Shown: positions 33,391 to 45,500 of the stretch, piece after piece
How positions within the stretch are numbered: position 1 is the first letter of the stretch
Layout of the letters: each line of letters begins with the position of its first letter
NCBI GenBank assembly: GCA_022496185.1
Contig: WTXG01000106.1
Span: 62,001-126,000 of the forward strand
Direction of reading: 5' to 3'
Source: Multifurca ochricompacta
Lineage: Eukaryota > Basidiomycota > Agaricomycetes > Russulales > Russulaceae
Length of the DNA stretch: 64,000 nucleotides
Translations under genes and position numbers: made by a program
The notes under the pieces: generated by a model
Told to the model about the DNA's origin: nothing
The model's input: only the letters and a program-made list of their open reading frames with translations
Database searches by the model: none

Positions 33391-33939
33391 ATGGTATGTT
33401 GAAATTTTATTTTATTTTAACACATTTTTCGATTGACGGAGGGAAAAAAAAAAATGAAAAAAAAAGGCTGCTGTTGCTCAGGCTACCTTCAAATCTATCA
33501 AGTCCCTCGTACCCCTTTTCGATCGAGTCTTAGTTCAACGTTTCAAACCCGAAACTGTATGTCTTTTTTTCTTTTCTAACATCAAATCGAAATTTTTAAT
33601 TTTTTTTTTTACTTACACACACACACATAGAAAACAGCTTCGGGAATCTTTCTCCCTACTTCTGCGACATCTAGCCCACTCCCTGAGGCAACTGTGATCG
33701 CTGTGGGACCTGGTGCAACTGATAAAGAAGGTCGAGTTGTACCTATGGCTGTTAAGGCTGGAGATAGGGTGTTGTTACCTGGTTGGGGAGGTAATGCGAT
33801 CAAAGTGGGCGAAGAGGTGCGCGGGCGTTTTTTTTTTCCTTTTTTTTTTTTTGTTGTGTTATGTGTATTGATTGACTTGGTGTGATAGGAATACTTTCTG
33901 TTCAAGGATTCGGATATTTTGGCCAAGATTCAGGAGTAG
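33391..33939 (+). CDS. hsp10: Mitochondrial co-chaperonin HSP10
   Basis: GroES-type lid of the HSP60 folding chamber in the mitochondrial matrix. Exons 33391-33393, 33467-33556, 33631-33816 and 33889-33939 give 330 nt and 109 residues. Signatures are SLVPLFDRVLVQRFKPET, the mobile loop KTASGIFLPTSATS, EATVIAVGPG, VKAGDRVLLPGWGG and EEYFLFKDSDILAKIQE. The start is inferred: the conserved reading frame begins with AAVAQATFKS after an A-rich acceptor, and ATG followed directly by GTATGT at 33391 gives an initiator-only first exon in phase. The nearer ATG at 33454 is out of frame. The length is normal for the family. Confidence 0.93.
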
Positions 33940-35640
33940 AGAAGAGAGGAAAGAAGAGAGAGAGTTTTTTGTGTTGTGAGTGAGTGGTTTAGAGAGAGAG
34001 AGAGAGGGGTTTGATTGGGTTGGGTTGGGAGGGAAGGAGAAAAAAAAAACAAAAGTTTGTCATCTCTCTCTTTTTTTAATAATACTTTTCTTTTCCCCTC
34101 TACTCGTCCTTTTTTTTTTTTTTTTTGCATAATCATTTTTATCATAGCAATACTATTCGCAATCCCCACTCTATCCCTTCCCTTCCCCCCGACGACCCTT
34201 CTCTTCGCTGCTGCGCACATCTGCTTCTGCTCTATCGTGAGAGGAGGGTGTCCCAGTGTCCTATCGGTACCCTCATCCTAACCAACTCAAAAAAAAGTTG
34301 GGAAATCGCTGTGCTAATTAAATATCTTTTTCCATGACTTGGCGCGGACTGTTTTTTTCCTCTCGGCTAGTGATGGATGATAATTCTTTTTTCATCATCC
34401 ACTTTCAAAAAGAAAGAAAAGGGATTAAACAGCTCGGACTCGAGGGTGTTATTGTTTTTTATTTTTTTTCGATCAATTGGTTTGATTGAAGGATGGAGAG
34501 AGAAAAAAACGGTACTTTCATCAACCAACTGTCATCTATCACGCGACAGTCATAAGAGTTAGTAATCTGTGATTTTTGAGGTTTATTTTTTTCAAAACAA
34601 AAACAGTACAGCTATTTGGAGGGTTTACATGTGCGACGTCGAATGCGGGACAAAAAAACAACAACAACTGAGTAAGTAACTGAGACCAGTGCGGAGAGGG
34701 AGAGGGAGGGGGAGAGGGATGACTCTATAGTTCACGAAAAGGTGCTTACAATCACGTGACAAACCTAATTTTGGTTGGTTGGTGGCTTTAACCCTCCCGC
34801 GCCAACCATATCTCTTTGCCGTTAGGTGAAGGGAAAAACGCAAATCGATGAGCTCATGTTTCTGCCGTCTTCGCAGCTACCGCCCTCAAGGCGCAGACCC
34901 GATCTAGGCAATTTCCATCCAAATCCTCAAACAAAAAAACCTTCAGGAAAACAACATAATAATAGCATTCTAATGGGCGGCTACATTTCCCCCCTCCCTC
35001 CCCCCCTTTGATTGACTTAGTTAGCTCCTAACTGTTGGGTTCATTAAAATAATGCATCGGGAAATAGCGATTACTAAGGCCAGAGCTTTCAAGTCCAAAT
35101 TATCATTTCAAAGTTGAGAGAGTAAATAATAATAGCGCAAACGCTATTATATCTAGTCCAATACCCTACACACTGTGTCCACAAGCGCTTCTCGTAGGTG
35201 GAGTCCATTCATTGTCATTCAATACGTTGTAGATTTGCACCTTGTTTTTTTCAAATAGTACCTGGGACAATCCCTGCGTAGCCTATTTGTTACGCTTGTT
35301 AGCTTGGTCATTCTGGAGTCCAATAGTTCGGGTGTTTAGACAATTGCAACACAACGTGCAGCAAAGAAAGATAGCTGGATTCCTGGGTCTATGGCTAGTG
35401 AACACAAGAGCTTAAGACTGGGGTCTTTTGAGCCTGAGTCTGTATTGTATTTAAGCATTCTGAAGCAATGTCATAGAGAGGAATGTAGTAGAATCAAAGA
35501 GAAAATGTTGAGGGTATTGTCCGGTTGAGAATGAAGAAGAAGGGGCTCGAATATGAGCGAAGGAAAAGAAGCAAAATGGATAATGTTATCATACATAAAA
35601 TGATTATCGTAAGGGTTATCAGTCAGCTATTCGTAACACA
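33940..35640. other. Intergenic, homopolymer-rich
   Basis: No gene recognised. Long T and A runs occur up to 34520. 35040-35640 is AT-rich without repeats matching the rest of the window. Confidence 0.6.
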
Positions 35641-37140
35641 CTATTGGTACGATACAAGGGTGTGATGAGGGGAGGGGGGGTCCAGTAATTTTGCTTTTTT
35701 TTTTTCTTTGCATCCACTATCTGCATCGTGGTCCAAGCAAATAACCTTGTGACGGCTAAGACGAACTAAATCATGATGTCCTGTGCTAATAGAGTCTATC
35801 CACAATATAGTCTCGGGGATATTCACTTTCGCGCCGCGCTCAATCAATCAAAAAAAAAAAAGTAAAGTTTGCAGCCCCATCGAATTTTTCCTTCACCCGA
35901 TTCCATACCCAACGGGGGGGGGGCTCTAGTGGTCTGTATCGCGCGCGCTCGTTGACATCCACACCATTATCAAGTAACGCCTGTATGATGTTCAAGCTGT
36001 CCAATTCATTGATGCAGCATGCTACGAAGTCCTCTCTTCATCGCCAGGAGTATTTGCATCCTCTCCATGTTCAGGTCGTGGCTGGACAGCATCTAGAAGC
36101 ACAGTGGGTAATAGTGGCTAACCCGCTGCTGTCAAGAGAAGTCACATAAGTCTGGCCGAAGACAGTCGCCCACTAGATGTGAGATATGCTGTGCCCTGAC
36201 ACTACTACACCAACGCACGTGTCCGAAGAGGTGGTAAAACCCCTGGTCAGGCAAGTGAGATGATTAATCTAATGGGAAGTCTGAAAGGCAAGTATCGATT
36301 TTGTTACGAGTTGCCTTAACCAAATTTGTTTGGTTACACAACTGGCTTTTGAGACATTCACAACAAAAAACTAACAAATTTCGACCAAATGGGAGAGTGT
36401 ACTGAGAGTCAGGAGGCCCAAAAATTATGGCCAGAAAGTCGGGCAACCTTGTTCCTATTGTCAGATGCCAAGTCCCGAGGCGCTTTTTTTGCCTCATGTT
36501 GGGATCTGTGCTGCGTTCAACCAGCAACCGTACTACAACGGTTCTGTTTCCAATTGCCTGCTGCTGCTAGATGCAATGGCGACCAGTGGTCCTGGTTCTA
36601 TATATGTTCACTTCCCCGTTTTGGTCAAGTAGTAGTGTAATAGTCATTTAGCGGACGCTGTGCCAGCCCAGCTTATCGCGGGGAGTGTTCACGTCCGCAA
36701 CGTGCTTTAAAAAATGAAATCAGACAACCTTCGAGCTTTCCGTCTCCGGAATGCGAAGGTCCAATGGGCTGAAGCAACAGTTTGGTTTGACAACATTGAG
36801 GTGGCCCATTTTTGCGATGCATTGTGCAACGGAGTCCCAAGCCCTCGTTATCACGGGAGTCCCACAGCCACAGCCACAATTATATCCGTCATCGACGGCG
36901 CGTGCACGGAATCTCAGTATGAATGTCGAGGCGTGTGAGGAAGCTTGAGATGTTCTTCAAAGGCTTCAACAGGCGCATCATAGCTTGCGTTCTCACTCCA
37001 TCGGCCGCCTGTGTACCCAGAAGTCACAAGAATATGGAGGGATGGCGGGATGGGGGGAGAACGGTGATGAATACTACAAGGAGAACATCCACTCAAATTT
37101 TCCTCTTGCAGGTTGGAACGGTAACTGGTAGTGGATACTA
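35641..37140 (-). pseudogene. Relic of a NACHT-ankyrin NLR gene
   Basis: Fragments in several frames match the neighbouring gene at 37279-42200. Near 37128-37105 is the start of the PFQPAKAI block. At about 37000-36920 the codons for ASYDA..V..FE and RLDIHTEIP recall the N-terminal helical domain. At about 36835-36780 a TPLHNAS...GHLNVVK ankyrin helix appears, and at 35990-35940 ALLDNGVDVNERAR, with IERGAKVNIPE near 35845. The NACHT module is missing, so a deletion has joined N-terminal and ankyrin parts. No open frame is long enough to code. Confidence 0.65.
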
Positions 37141-37278
37141 GTTGGGATGCCAAGCGTATGCATGCACGTAACATCAGCACACATCACAAGTTCGGCAACT
37201 CCCGGCACCAGGTTCCCATGAGCAAGGGTAGCAGTTTCCTATGGGAAAATCTGTCATTTTGTCCTATGGAATAGTAAA
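37141..37278. other. 3' flank of the NACHT-ankyrin gene
   Basis: 138 bp between the relic and the stop codon of the intact NLR. No feature. Confidence 0.5.
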
Positions 37279-40200
37279 CTACTTTCTACGTGCGCCATGT
37301 TCTGATAATAATTGTGCGATTTCGCGTTCTCCCCTTGATAGCGCTACCTGGGACGGTGTCCGACCCTCGTCGTTCCGCACATGTATGGTTGCACCTTGTT
37401 TGATTAGCATCTGTACGACCTCGATATAACCATTACAGGCTGCAAGATGCAGCGGAGTCCACTGATCCTGCTCAATGGTGTTAACATCGGCCCCGTGGTC
37501 GAGTAACAAACGTGCTGCGTCAAGGTGGCCAAATCGTGATGCCACGTGCAATGGGGTCCAGCCAGATGCGTCCCGTGAGTCCACAACTGCGCCGTGCTCG
37601 AGGAGCATGTTTACGACCTCGACTCTTCCCTTGAACGTTGCCAAAAACAAGGGGGTTCTGTAACTTGCGTTGCGTTCGTTGATATTTGCTCCACGATCAA
37701 GTAATGACTGTACGACGTCGAGATCGCCCTCTTCTGACGCTGTGTGGAGGGATGAAATGTCAGTATTGTCTGGGGAATCTGTATCTTCCCAATGGTTTAG
37801 TGATGATGGCGTCAAAGCGGGATGCTCATTTTGTGACGTAGCCAACGCAGTGGAATCCATGCCCACATAGGCATTTACTTCTACCATGCACTCTCTTAGG
37901 AAGCCCGCAACCCTTAGCTTCCCATTGCTAGACGCCAGGTCAAAGGGTGTCTGATCACCGCCGTTCCGCATGCCGACATCCGCGCCTGAACCACACAACA
38001 GCTTCACAATATTGAGATGCCCATTCCATGACGCTGAGTGGAGCGGCGTCCAGCCTTTTGCGTCTTGGGAATCAATATTTGAACCATTTTCGATCAATAA
38101 GCGGGCAACCTCAAGTTTCCCGTTTCCCGATGCGAGATCCAACGGTATCTCCTCGTTCGAATTCCTCCCATTGACATCTACCCCGTGGCTGATTAATAGC
38201 TTCACAACGTCCAGATGCCCATTATACGACGCTGAATGAAGGGGAGTCCAGCCCTTGCTGTCGCGGAGGTCCACATCCCCTCCATTTTCAATTAGGAATC
38301 GGGCCACCTCAGGATTCCCGCCCAAAGACGCTAGGCTCAATGGTGTTTCCTCGTTCCCGTTACGAAGGTTGACATCTACGCCATGCTGAAGCAATAATTT
38401 CACAACGTCGAGATGCCCACTTCGAGACGCCGAATGGAGCGGAGTCCATCCGTTCTTGTCACGAGAATGCAAATCCGCTTCGTTTTCAATCAGGAAGCGG
38501 GCAACATCAACTTTCCCGCCACCTGATGCGAGGTCTAGCGGCGTTTCCCCATTCCCATTGCGCCCGTTGACATCCACGCCGTTCTGCAGTAAGAGTTTCA
38601 AAATGTCCAGATTCCCATTTCGCGACGCAGTGTGGAATGGACTCCAGCCCCTCTTGTCCAGCGAATCCACCTTTGCTCCATGTTCGATTAACAGGCTCAC
38701 AATGTTGAAACTCCCGTGACCTGATGCCATGTCCAATGGCGTTTCTTCATCCTCGTTTTTCGCGTCAATGACGGCACCATGCTGTACCAGCAAATGTGCG
38801 ATCTCGAAGTTCAATGTGGCCTGATGTAATGGTGCCCAGAGGTCGTCCTTCTGCGAATTTACATCTGCGCCGTTGTCTAGCAAAAATCGCACAATATCGA
38901 GGTGTCGATATCGTGCGGCTGCCTGCAACGGAGTCCAGCCCTCGTTGTCACGGGGGTCCACGGCTGCACCATTTTCGATTAACAATCGCACGACGTCATC
39001 GTGTCCATATCGCGATGCTGTCATCAAGGGTGTCCAGCCAATCTTGTCCAGAATATTCATATCCGCGTCATGCTGCAGTAATACCCGTACAACCTCGATC
39101 TCTCCCTTGCCTGATGCCAGGTTTAATGGCGTCTCCCGCTCCTCGTTTTGAATATTGACATCCGCGTGATGTTCGAGTAACATTTTAACCAGGTCGTGTC
39201 GTCCGCTCTGGGATACCTTGTGCAAAACAGTCGAACCCTCATCGTCCAGAGCATCTATATCCGCACCATGCTCAAGAAGTAGAATAGCCAGGTCGATGTG
39301 CCCTTTGGCAAACGCAGCATGCAGGGGAGTCACATAATACCCTCCCCTGGCGTTTACATTCCGCGGACTGGTGACGACAAGGCGTTCTGTTAGGCTATGG
39401 AAACCACAGAGTACCGCATAATATAACGAAGTTGCTTCTGGCTGCGTCGGGTGCATCGTGGACATGTGCTCCCTCCAAGGGCGGTCTATGTCATATATCC
39501 AGACCCATGCTTGGAAGTATGGTTTTTCCAGGGCAAAGAGACGCTCCATGTCGTCCTGGATTTTTGACGAGACATTCCCAAATTGGCCATGGTCGACCCA
39601 GTGCTGAGCAGCATATATAATGAGTGGAGAAGTCATCACGCTGTCCTTGTCGATGTGGTCACCTAGCTGTACTAGGACGCTGAGAGAGGCCCGCGCCAGA
39701 GTAGTGTGTGCGGATTGGTGAAGAACATGATAACGGGAAAGGTCCTCTCCCGCTGTGGCGAGGCGATCTGACGTTAAGAACTCCTTTACAGAGAAATGGG
39801 AGAACTGAACGACCATCGAACCGTCGACATTAACCACTGTAATGAGACTAGAGCATGCGGACAATACAGCTTCTTGTGCGTCTTCAGGTCGCCAATCTAC
39901 ATGATATTGGGGAATCTCTCCGGCGTCAAAGCGAACCGCAAGAACCTCCCCAAGCTCTTCAACACGGAGTGGACGAATAGACACAGTGAGGCATTGGAAA
40001 AGTCTGTGGGCATATTCCCTCCTCTCCTTTTCGATGCCTAGCAAAGTACGCTCATACGTTTCGTCCAACGTTTCGGGCAACTCATCCAGAGCACGCCGGA
40101 TCGCCGCCGGAAAACTCCGACGGAGCGTCTCAATTTGGCAGACAACCCATCGGAACCTGAGTGATTGAATGAGAAATGGTTTTTTGAGGCACAGCCATAG

Positions 40201-42200
40201 TAATAACTTACATCCCATCAGCTTTCTGCGAGAGCGTGTCAATGACCAGCTTCTTATCATCCACCCGCCATTTCCGCATTTTACGGTCCGACTGGACGAC
40301 GGAAGAGATGTAATCGATAATATCCTTCTTCTGGCCACTTTCATTATGAAGAGACATAGAATAAGATGCCAAAGGTTCAAGGACATCGTGGATATCGACC
40401 TCGGGACGACTCGTGACGCATATGTGCAAATTTGGGAGGTGTAACTCCACGAATTTCTCCAAGAACTCGAGGACCAGTTCACGAGGGGAAACGATACCAG
40501 AGGTGTTGGGACATTCATCGAGGGCATCCACGATGATGTATATTGCGGGTTGTCGTGGGAGTTCGATCATATCCTTCAAGCACTGCATAAGCGCATCATC
40601 ATCAGGCTGCTGCGACCCAGCGTTGTGTTCCGAGTACAGGTCAGAAAGGATGTTGTAGCAAGGATCGGATTTGGCAGAGAGCTGGGAAAGGAGGGAGGTG
40701 AGTAAGCCACGAAAATCCTGCTTCGCGGCATCTCTGAAGTCGAAGTAAAAATATGCTATCAATGCTAATCCAACATCGTGTGCGATTTTGGCTTCTTGAA
40801 TGATGGTCGAACTTATCGAAACTGGGTCAACGAGCTTGACCAAGGGAGCCAGCATGAAACGCACCACAAGATACTCTTCCCAGAGCCCGCTAAGGTCGGG
40901 CGGCGAACAGTCATCAGCTGCGGGCACACGAAGTCGGGGAAACACGCACGTTTACCATGGATCCACAAGAGAGAACCGGTCGCTTTCCATTTCTCGAACA
41001 TATTGCCTTGAGTGAACCACGCTGCAGTCCCGCCGTGGTGGTCTCTGCGCGCAATGATGTGATTTTTAGATGGATCAGGGGGAGAGAACCAATTTCGAAT
41101 TTTCTCTTGTAATTGTTCCCCTAAAATACAGGCTCAACATTGACAGTAACAGGAGAAGGGATGACGAACGCTTCATCTTATTTATTTCATTTGCCGCCTC
41201 TTGCATGGTAACTAGTACCTACTCAGCCAGCGAAACACTAGTTTAGTAGCGCAGGTTGGACGTACTCAGTGTTTGCCGTATGCCACCCATCGAAGCCTTT
41301 CCGTCTACTCGAACAGAATTTGGAAAAATGTTTGCAACCTGTCAAAAAAGCGTTCCTTACCATCCATGACTACCTTCATGTTATTTACTAGTCCGTAGAC
41401 CACCTCTAAAGTCTGAGCCGCTGTCATCCTTGCCTCCTCTTGAGTGAGCCGGTCCAACCTCTGTAGCACAGCCTCGATCTCGTTCTCACCCAGTAGCTTC
41501 ATTGCAAATTTTTCTTTTAGTATGCCGGTGTTCAGCAATGGAATATCTATAGGCTATGATGCGCTTACTGAGCCGTCCTTGCTTGATCTGTTTTGTGGCC
41601 AGAGAAAGGACAGAGAGTATTTCAACCATTATTTTCACAATAATATCCGTCATGGTAGGGGTGAATGGGACTTCTGCGTAAATTCGGAGGCGTTTAAGAA
41701 AGTTTCCGATGCATTCAAATAGATCGGCCAGTGCATCGTAGCTCGCACTGACGCCACTAGCGGCCTGACATACCCATATTCAAAACGGTCCGCAAGTGAC
41801 AGTGAGATACGTACAGTGAGAAGAGCGTCGACACCGACAAAGATTGCCTTCGCAGGTTGGAACGGTACCTGGGGGTGGAGACGTAAACATGTGATCCTAT
41901 AAGGATTCACGTCCTGCGACTCACGAGGCTTGCCGCTTCGCCAAGAACGCCTGAAAATACATGGAGGGTTTGCACTACGGGACTGAGCCAGCTGATTAAT
42001 TTCCTATTTCCCTCCCGAAACTCTCTGAACGCATTTGCTTTGTCTTGAAGTAACTCGAGGACGGAGTCGGGGGTGTTGCAACCTTGAAGCTTATCGGCAA
42101 ACGGACTTGTTGTAAGGTCAATCCCGGTCTGCTCGGCATAGGCGTCCAATGCATTGAGGATCAATCGGAAGGTAGAAGAGGGGACTACTGTCGAAGGCAT
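37279..42200 (-). CDS. NACHT-ankyrin STAND/NLR-like protein (NLR1)
   Basis: Predicted signal-transducing NTPase. Ten exons with consistent phase: 42200-41925, 41868-41815, 41764-41569, 41513-41361, 41307-41266, 41211-41170, 41120-40950, 40889-40865, 40811-40212 and 40156-37279 (4437 nt, 1478 residues). Residues 1-260 form the helical N-terminal domain common in basidiomycete NLRs (PFQPAKAIFVGVDALLT, LLGENEIEAVLQRLDRL). The NACHT domain has Walker A GKPGSGKS at about 310, encoded mostly by a 25-nt exon, Walker B IIVDALDE at about 415 and TSRPE at about 447. A winged-helix-like region (RPLRVEELGEVL, QFSHFSVKEFL) follows to about 660. From about 762 to the end there are about 21 ankyrin repeats in alternating pairs, with a non-repeat linker before the last five. 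Divergent from the TPR gene at 42581. Ligand unknown; a role in self/non-self or pathogen sensing is inference from the family. Confidence 0.92.
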
Positions 42201-42580
42201 GAAGCAAGAATCAGAGGAATGAAGAGGACGCTCTGGCGGTGGCGTACAGCTCCTTCCCAGTCGACCGTTGTGGCCGTCCAAACACTGTCACTCCTCGGGC
42301 TCTCATGATCATGTAGCCGTAGCCAGATAATAAGGTGATAAGCGCGGCGCGCGCTTGATAACTGCGAAACGGGCGATACCAATTGGGATTGTTGAGTTGA
42401 GCAGGCAGCGTTACCCTGGCGTGATGTTCGTCACGCGTGTCATGTATGTAATGGGTAACGGGTCACACATCACGTTCAAGGTTGAGGTTGTCCCCTCTCG
42501 TTCTGTCGAGCATCTACCAGTTGCTGCAAAGTTGAAAAATGCTATCTAATTCATTCTCACTCAAGAAAACAATCCGAACG
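42201..42580. promoter_or_regulatory. Shared promoter region of the divergent NLR pair
   Basis: 380 bp between two start codons facing away from each other. Both genes must take their core promoters from here. No clear TATA box or palindromic operator was identified. Confidence 0.55.
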
Positions 42581-45500
42581 ATGTTTCGTGCATCACCAAG
42601 CGGTAGCCAACCAGTCCGTAAGTATCTCTCCCGTGACTTACTCAATGGCTCATTGATCTGCCCAATTTAGCTATTCGCTCATCCGAGCCGATCGGAGGAT
42701 CTGTTGACGTTGCGATGACCACTATCGAGACTTCTCTTGCTGCCTTGAAAGAGGCAAGCTCTCTGATGTCAAAGATACCCTACATTTCTCCCGTTGCTGG
42801 CCTACTACTCCAAGTTCTCACCATGCGAGATGTGAGCGCCTGGCTATTCTCTCACTTGATTTTTGTGCTTACTACTTTCTGACAGGAAGTAAAGCAGAAT
42901 AAGGAAGAGTGGGGTGTTGTGATGCGCAAACTTGGTCGAGTTGCCGGCCTCGTTGTGAATGTCGGGGAGTCGTGTCAGAAATATAACCTAGAGGAAAATG
43001 ATCTCCCTCCTGGTCTTCGCTCAATCCTACGGTCCCTTCAGAAGTACGCTCTCTATTCACGATAGTTTGTCACTGGCTCATCGTACGCAAGTGAATTGGG
43101 TGAGATCGAAAGCCTGCTTAAGCAAAGCGCGGAAATAGGACATATTAGGAAGGCTCTTCTGCGAAAGGATTTGCTACGAAAGGTCAAGCAATATGATGGC
43201 GAGCTTTCAAATGTGCTTCAAACTTTCCAGGTTCGCCTTTGAATTATTGTCTGTGTTGCTCACCTAATTCGTCACCTCCAGGCCGAGTTGGCCCTAGATG
43301 CACGTTTTGAGCAAATCGCTGAAAGACGCAAGGTATGTGTGCTGTTGGTAACCAGCGGTATTAATTCTCATTAATCTGATAGGGCATCCCCGCTGGTCCG
43401 TCTGGTCCATTAAATATCATCACGTAGGTGTTTCTTGTCGACACTTGTGCTGTGTTCCTATGCGCTGACAATCAGCCAGGTCCATACCCCAGGAGCCACA
43501 TTTACCTCAGATATTCTTTGGCCGTGATGCTGAACTTTCTGAGATCATTCACATGATTCTCACAGGCATTCATGGCTCTCGTCCTGCTCGGATTGCAATC
43601 CTTGGTCCTGGTGGTTATGGCAAAACCACTCTTGCAAATGCAGCCCTCACTCATCCCCAAGTCCAAGAGCAATTTGGGGGTGCTCGATACTTTGTTGCCT
43701 GTGAATCAGTCTTCTCATCTAGTGCTCTCCTGGTTGAGCTTGCAAAGACACTGGGTATCTTGGATGGAGGCTCAGATGCTTCCTGGTCTCATATCCATGC
43801 TGTGTTGAGTTCAAAGGATAGCATCATCTGTCTTGACAACTTCGAGTCACCTTGGGAACAACCTGGTGACATGAGACATTCTGTTGAGAAGCTACTCTCA
43901 AGAATCACAGCACTCAACTCGGTCACCTTACTCATCACAATGCGAGGCACCATGCGGCCAGGCCAGACTCTGTGGACAAAGCCTACCCTGGCTCCATTGA
44001 AGACCCTTAGCCAGGATGCTGCTAGGGAAATCTGGGAGGAAATTGAACAGAACTACGATGCTGCTGCAGAAGAACTTATCAAAGCTGTGGACTATGTTCC
44101 CCTTGCTGTTAGCCTGTTAGCTCATCTTGCCCAGGCAACATTGCCTACATTACTGCTGAAGGAGTGGAATCAAAATCAGACCAAATTTATTCAAATGGGT
44201 CAGACCCATAAGCTATCAAACCTTGAATATTCCATCCAACTATCTATTGATAGTGGCAGGATGAGAGCTAATCCACCTGCTAGGAATTTACTTGGAATTC
44301 TTAGCATGTTACCAGATGGAATTCATACAGAGCAGCTGGGGAAATTTGAAGAGATCCTTGTTGATATGGATATTCTATCAAACCTGCGTACCCTGCAGCA
44401 GTGCAGCCTTGTGCATGTAATTGGAGAGAGATATCAAACTCATCCAATCATTCGTCACTTCTGTAATCAACAGGAGGTCATATCATCAAAATATAAAGAT
44501 TCACTCCAGAACTTCTACATCAACCTGGCATCTTCTAATTCATCTGAAGCACAGCCAAGGTATCATGCTGAGATGGTGTTAGAAATAAATAACACAAAAG
44601 CCATGCTATTTGATCTTCTGAAGTCAAATTATGGGAATAACTCAAAGCTAGTTGAAGCCATTATCACATTTACAAATTTTCATGGTGGCATAGGAGATCA
44701 TTCAAACAAGTTGATCAGCCAAACTGTTGAAACCTTACAACAGAGGCCAAGTGACACATCAGTGCTAATAAGGTGTCTTCAGGCATGGGGAAGACTGTAC
44801 TATTATGCCAGTGACATTGAAAATGCAAAAGCTAAATTGCAAGAAGTGGAGAGGCTGTGTTTATCAAGCCCATATAATAATAGTTCCCTGCATGCAGAAG
44901 TTTTAACAGATCTTAGTGAACTTTATCAATCACAAGGTGCACTAAATGAGGCAGAAGTTTCATGTCAAAAGGCATTGGAACTTCACAAGATTGCCAATGA
45001 TGTCCTAGGGCAAGCAAATGATCACCTTGGACTTGGGGACATATTTTTGAGTCTGAGCAGACTGGATGAGGCAGAGGCTTCATATAGAGAGGCCTTGAAA
45101 CTTCACAAGATTGCCAATTCTGTCCTAGGACAAGCAAATGATCATAAAGGACTTGGGGACATGTATTTAAGGCTGAGCAAGCTGGATGAAGCAGAGGCTT
45201 CATATAGAGAGGCCTTGAAGTTTCACAAGATTGCCAATTCTGTCCTAGGGCAAGCAAATGATTACAGAGGACTTGGGCACATGTATTTGAGGCTGAGCAA
45301 GCTGGATGAGGCAGAGGCTTCATATAAAGAGGCCTTGAAATTTCACAAGATTGCCAATGATGTCCTAGGACAAGCAAATGATCACTCTGGACTTGGGGAC
45401 ATGTATTCAAGACTAAGCAGGCTGGATGAGGCAGAGGCTTCATATAAAGAGGCCTTGAAATTTCACAAAATTGCCAATGATATCCTAGGGCAAGCAAATG

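Noticed and set aside
38796..39158. Plus-strand frames antisense to NLR1
   Set aside because: They follow the ankyrin periodicity on the wrong strand and have no domain of their own.
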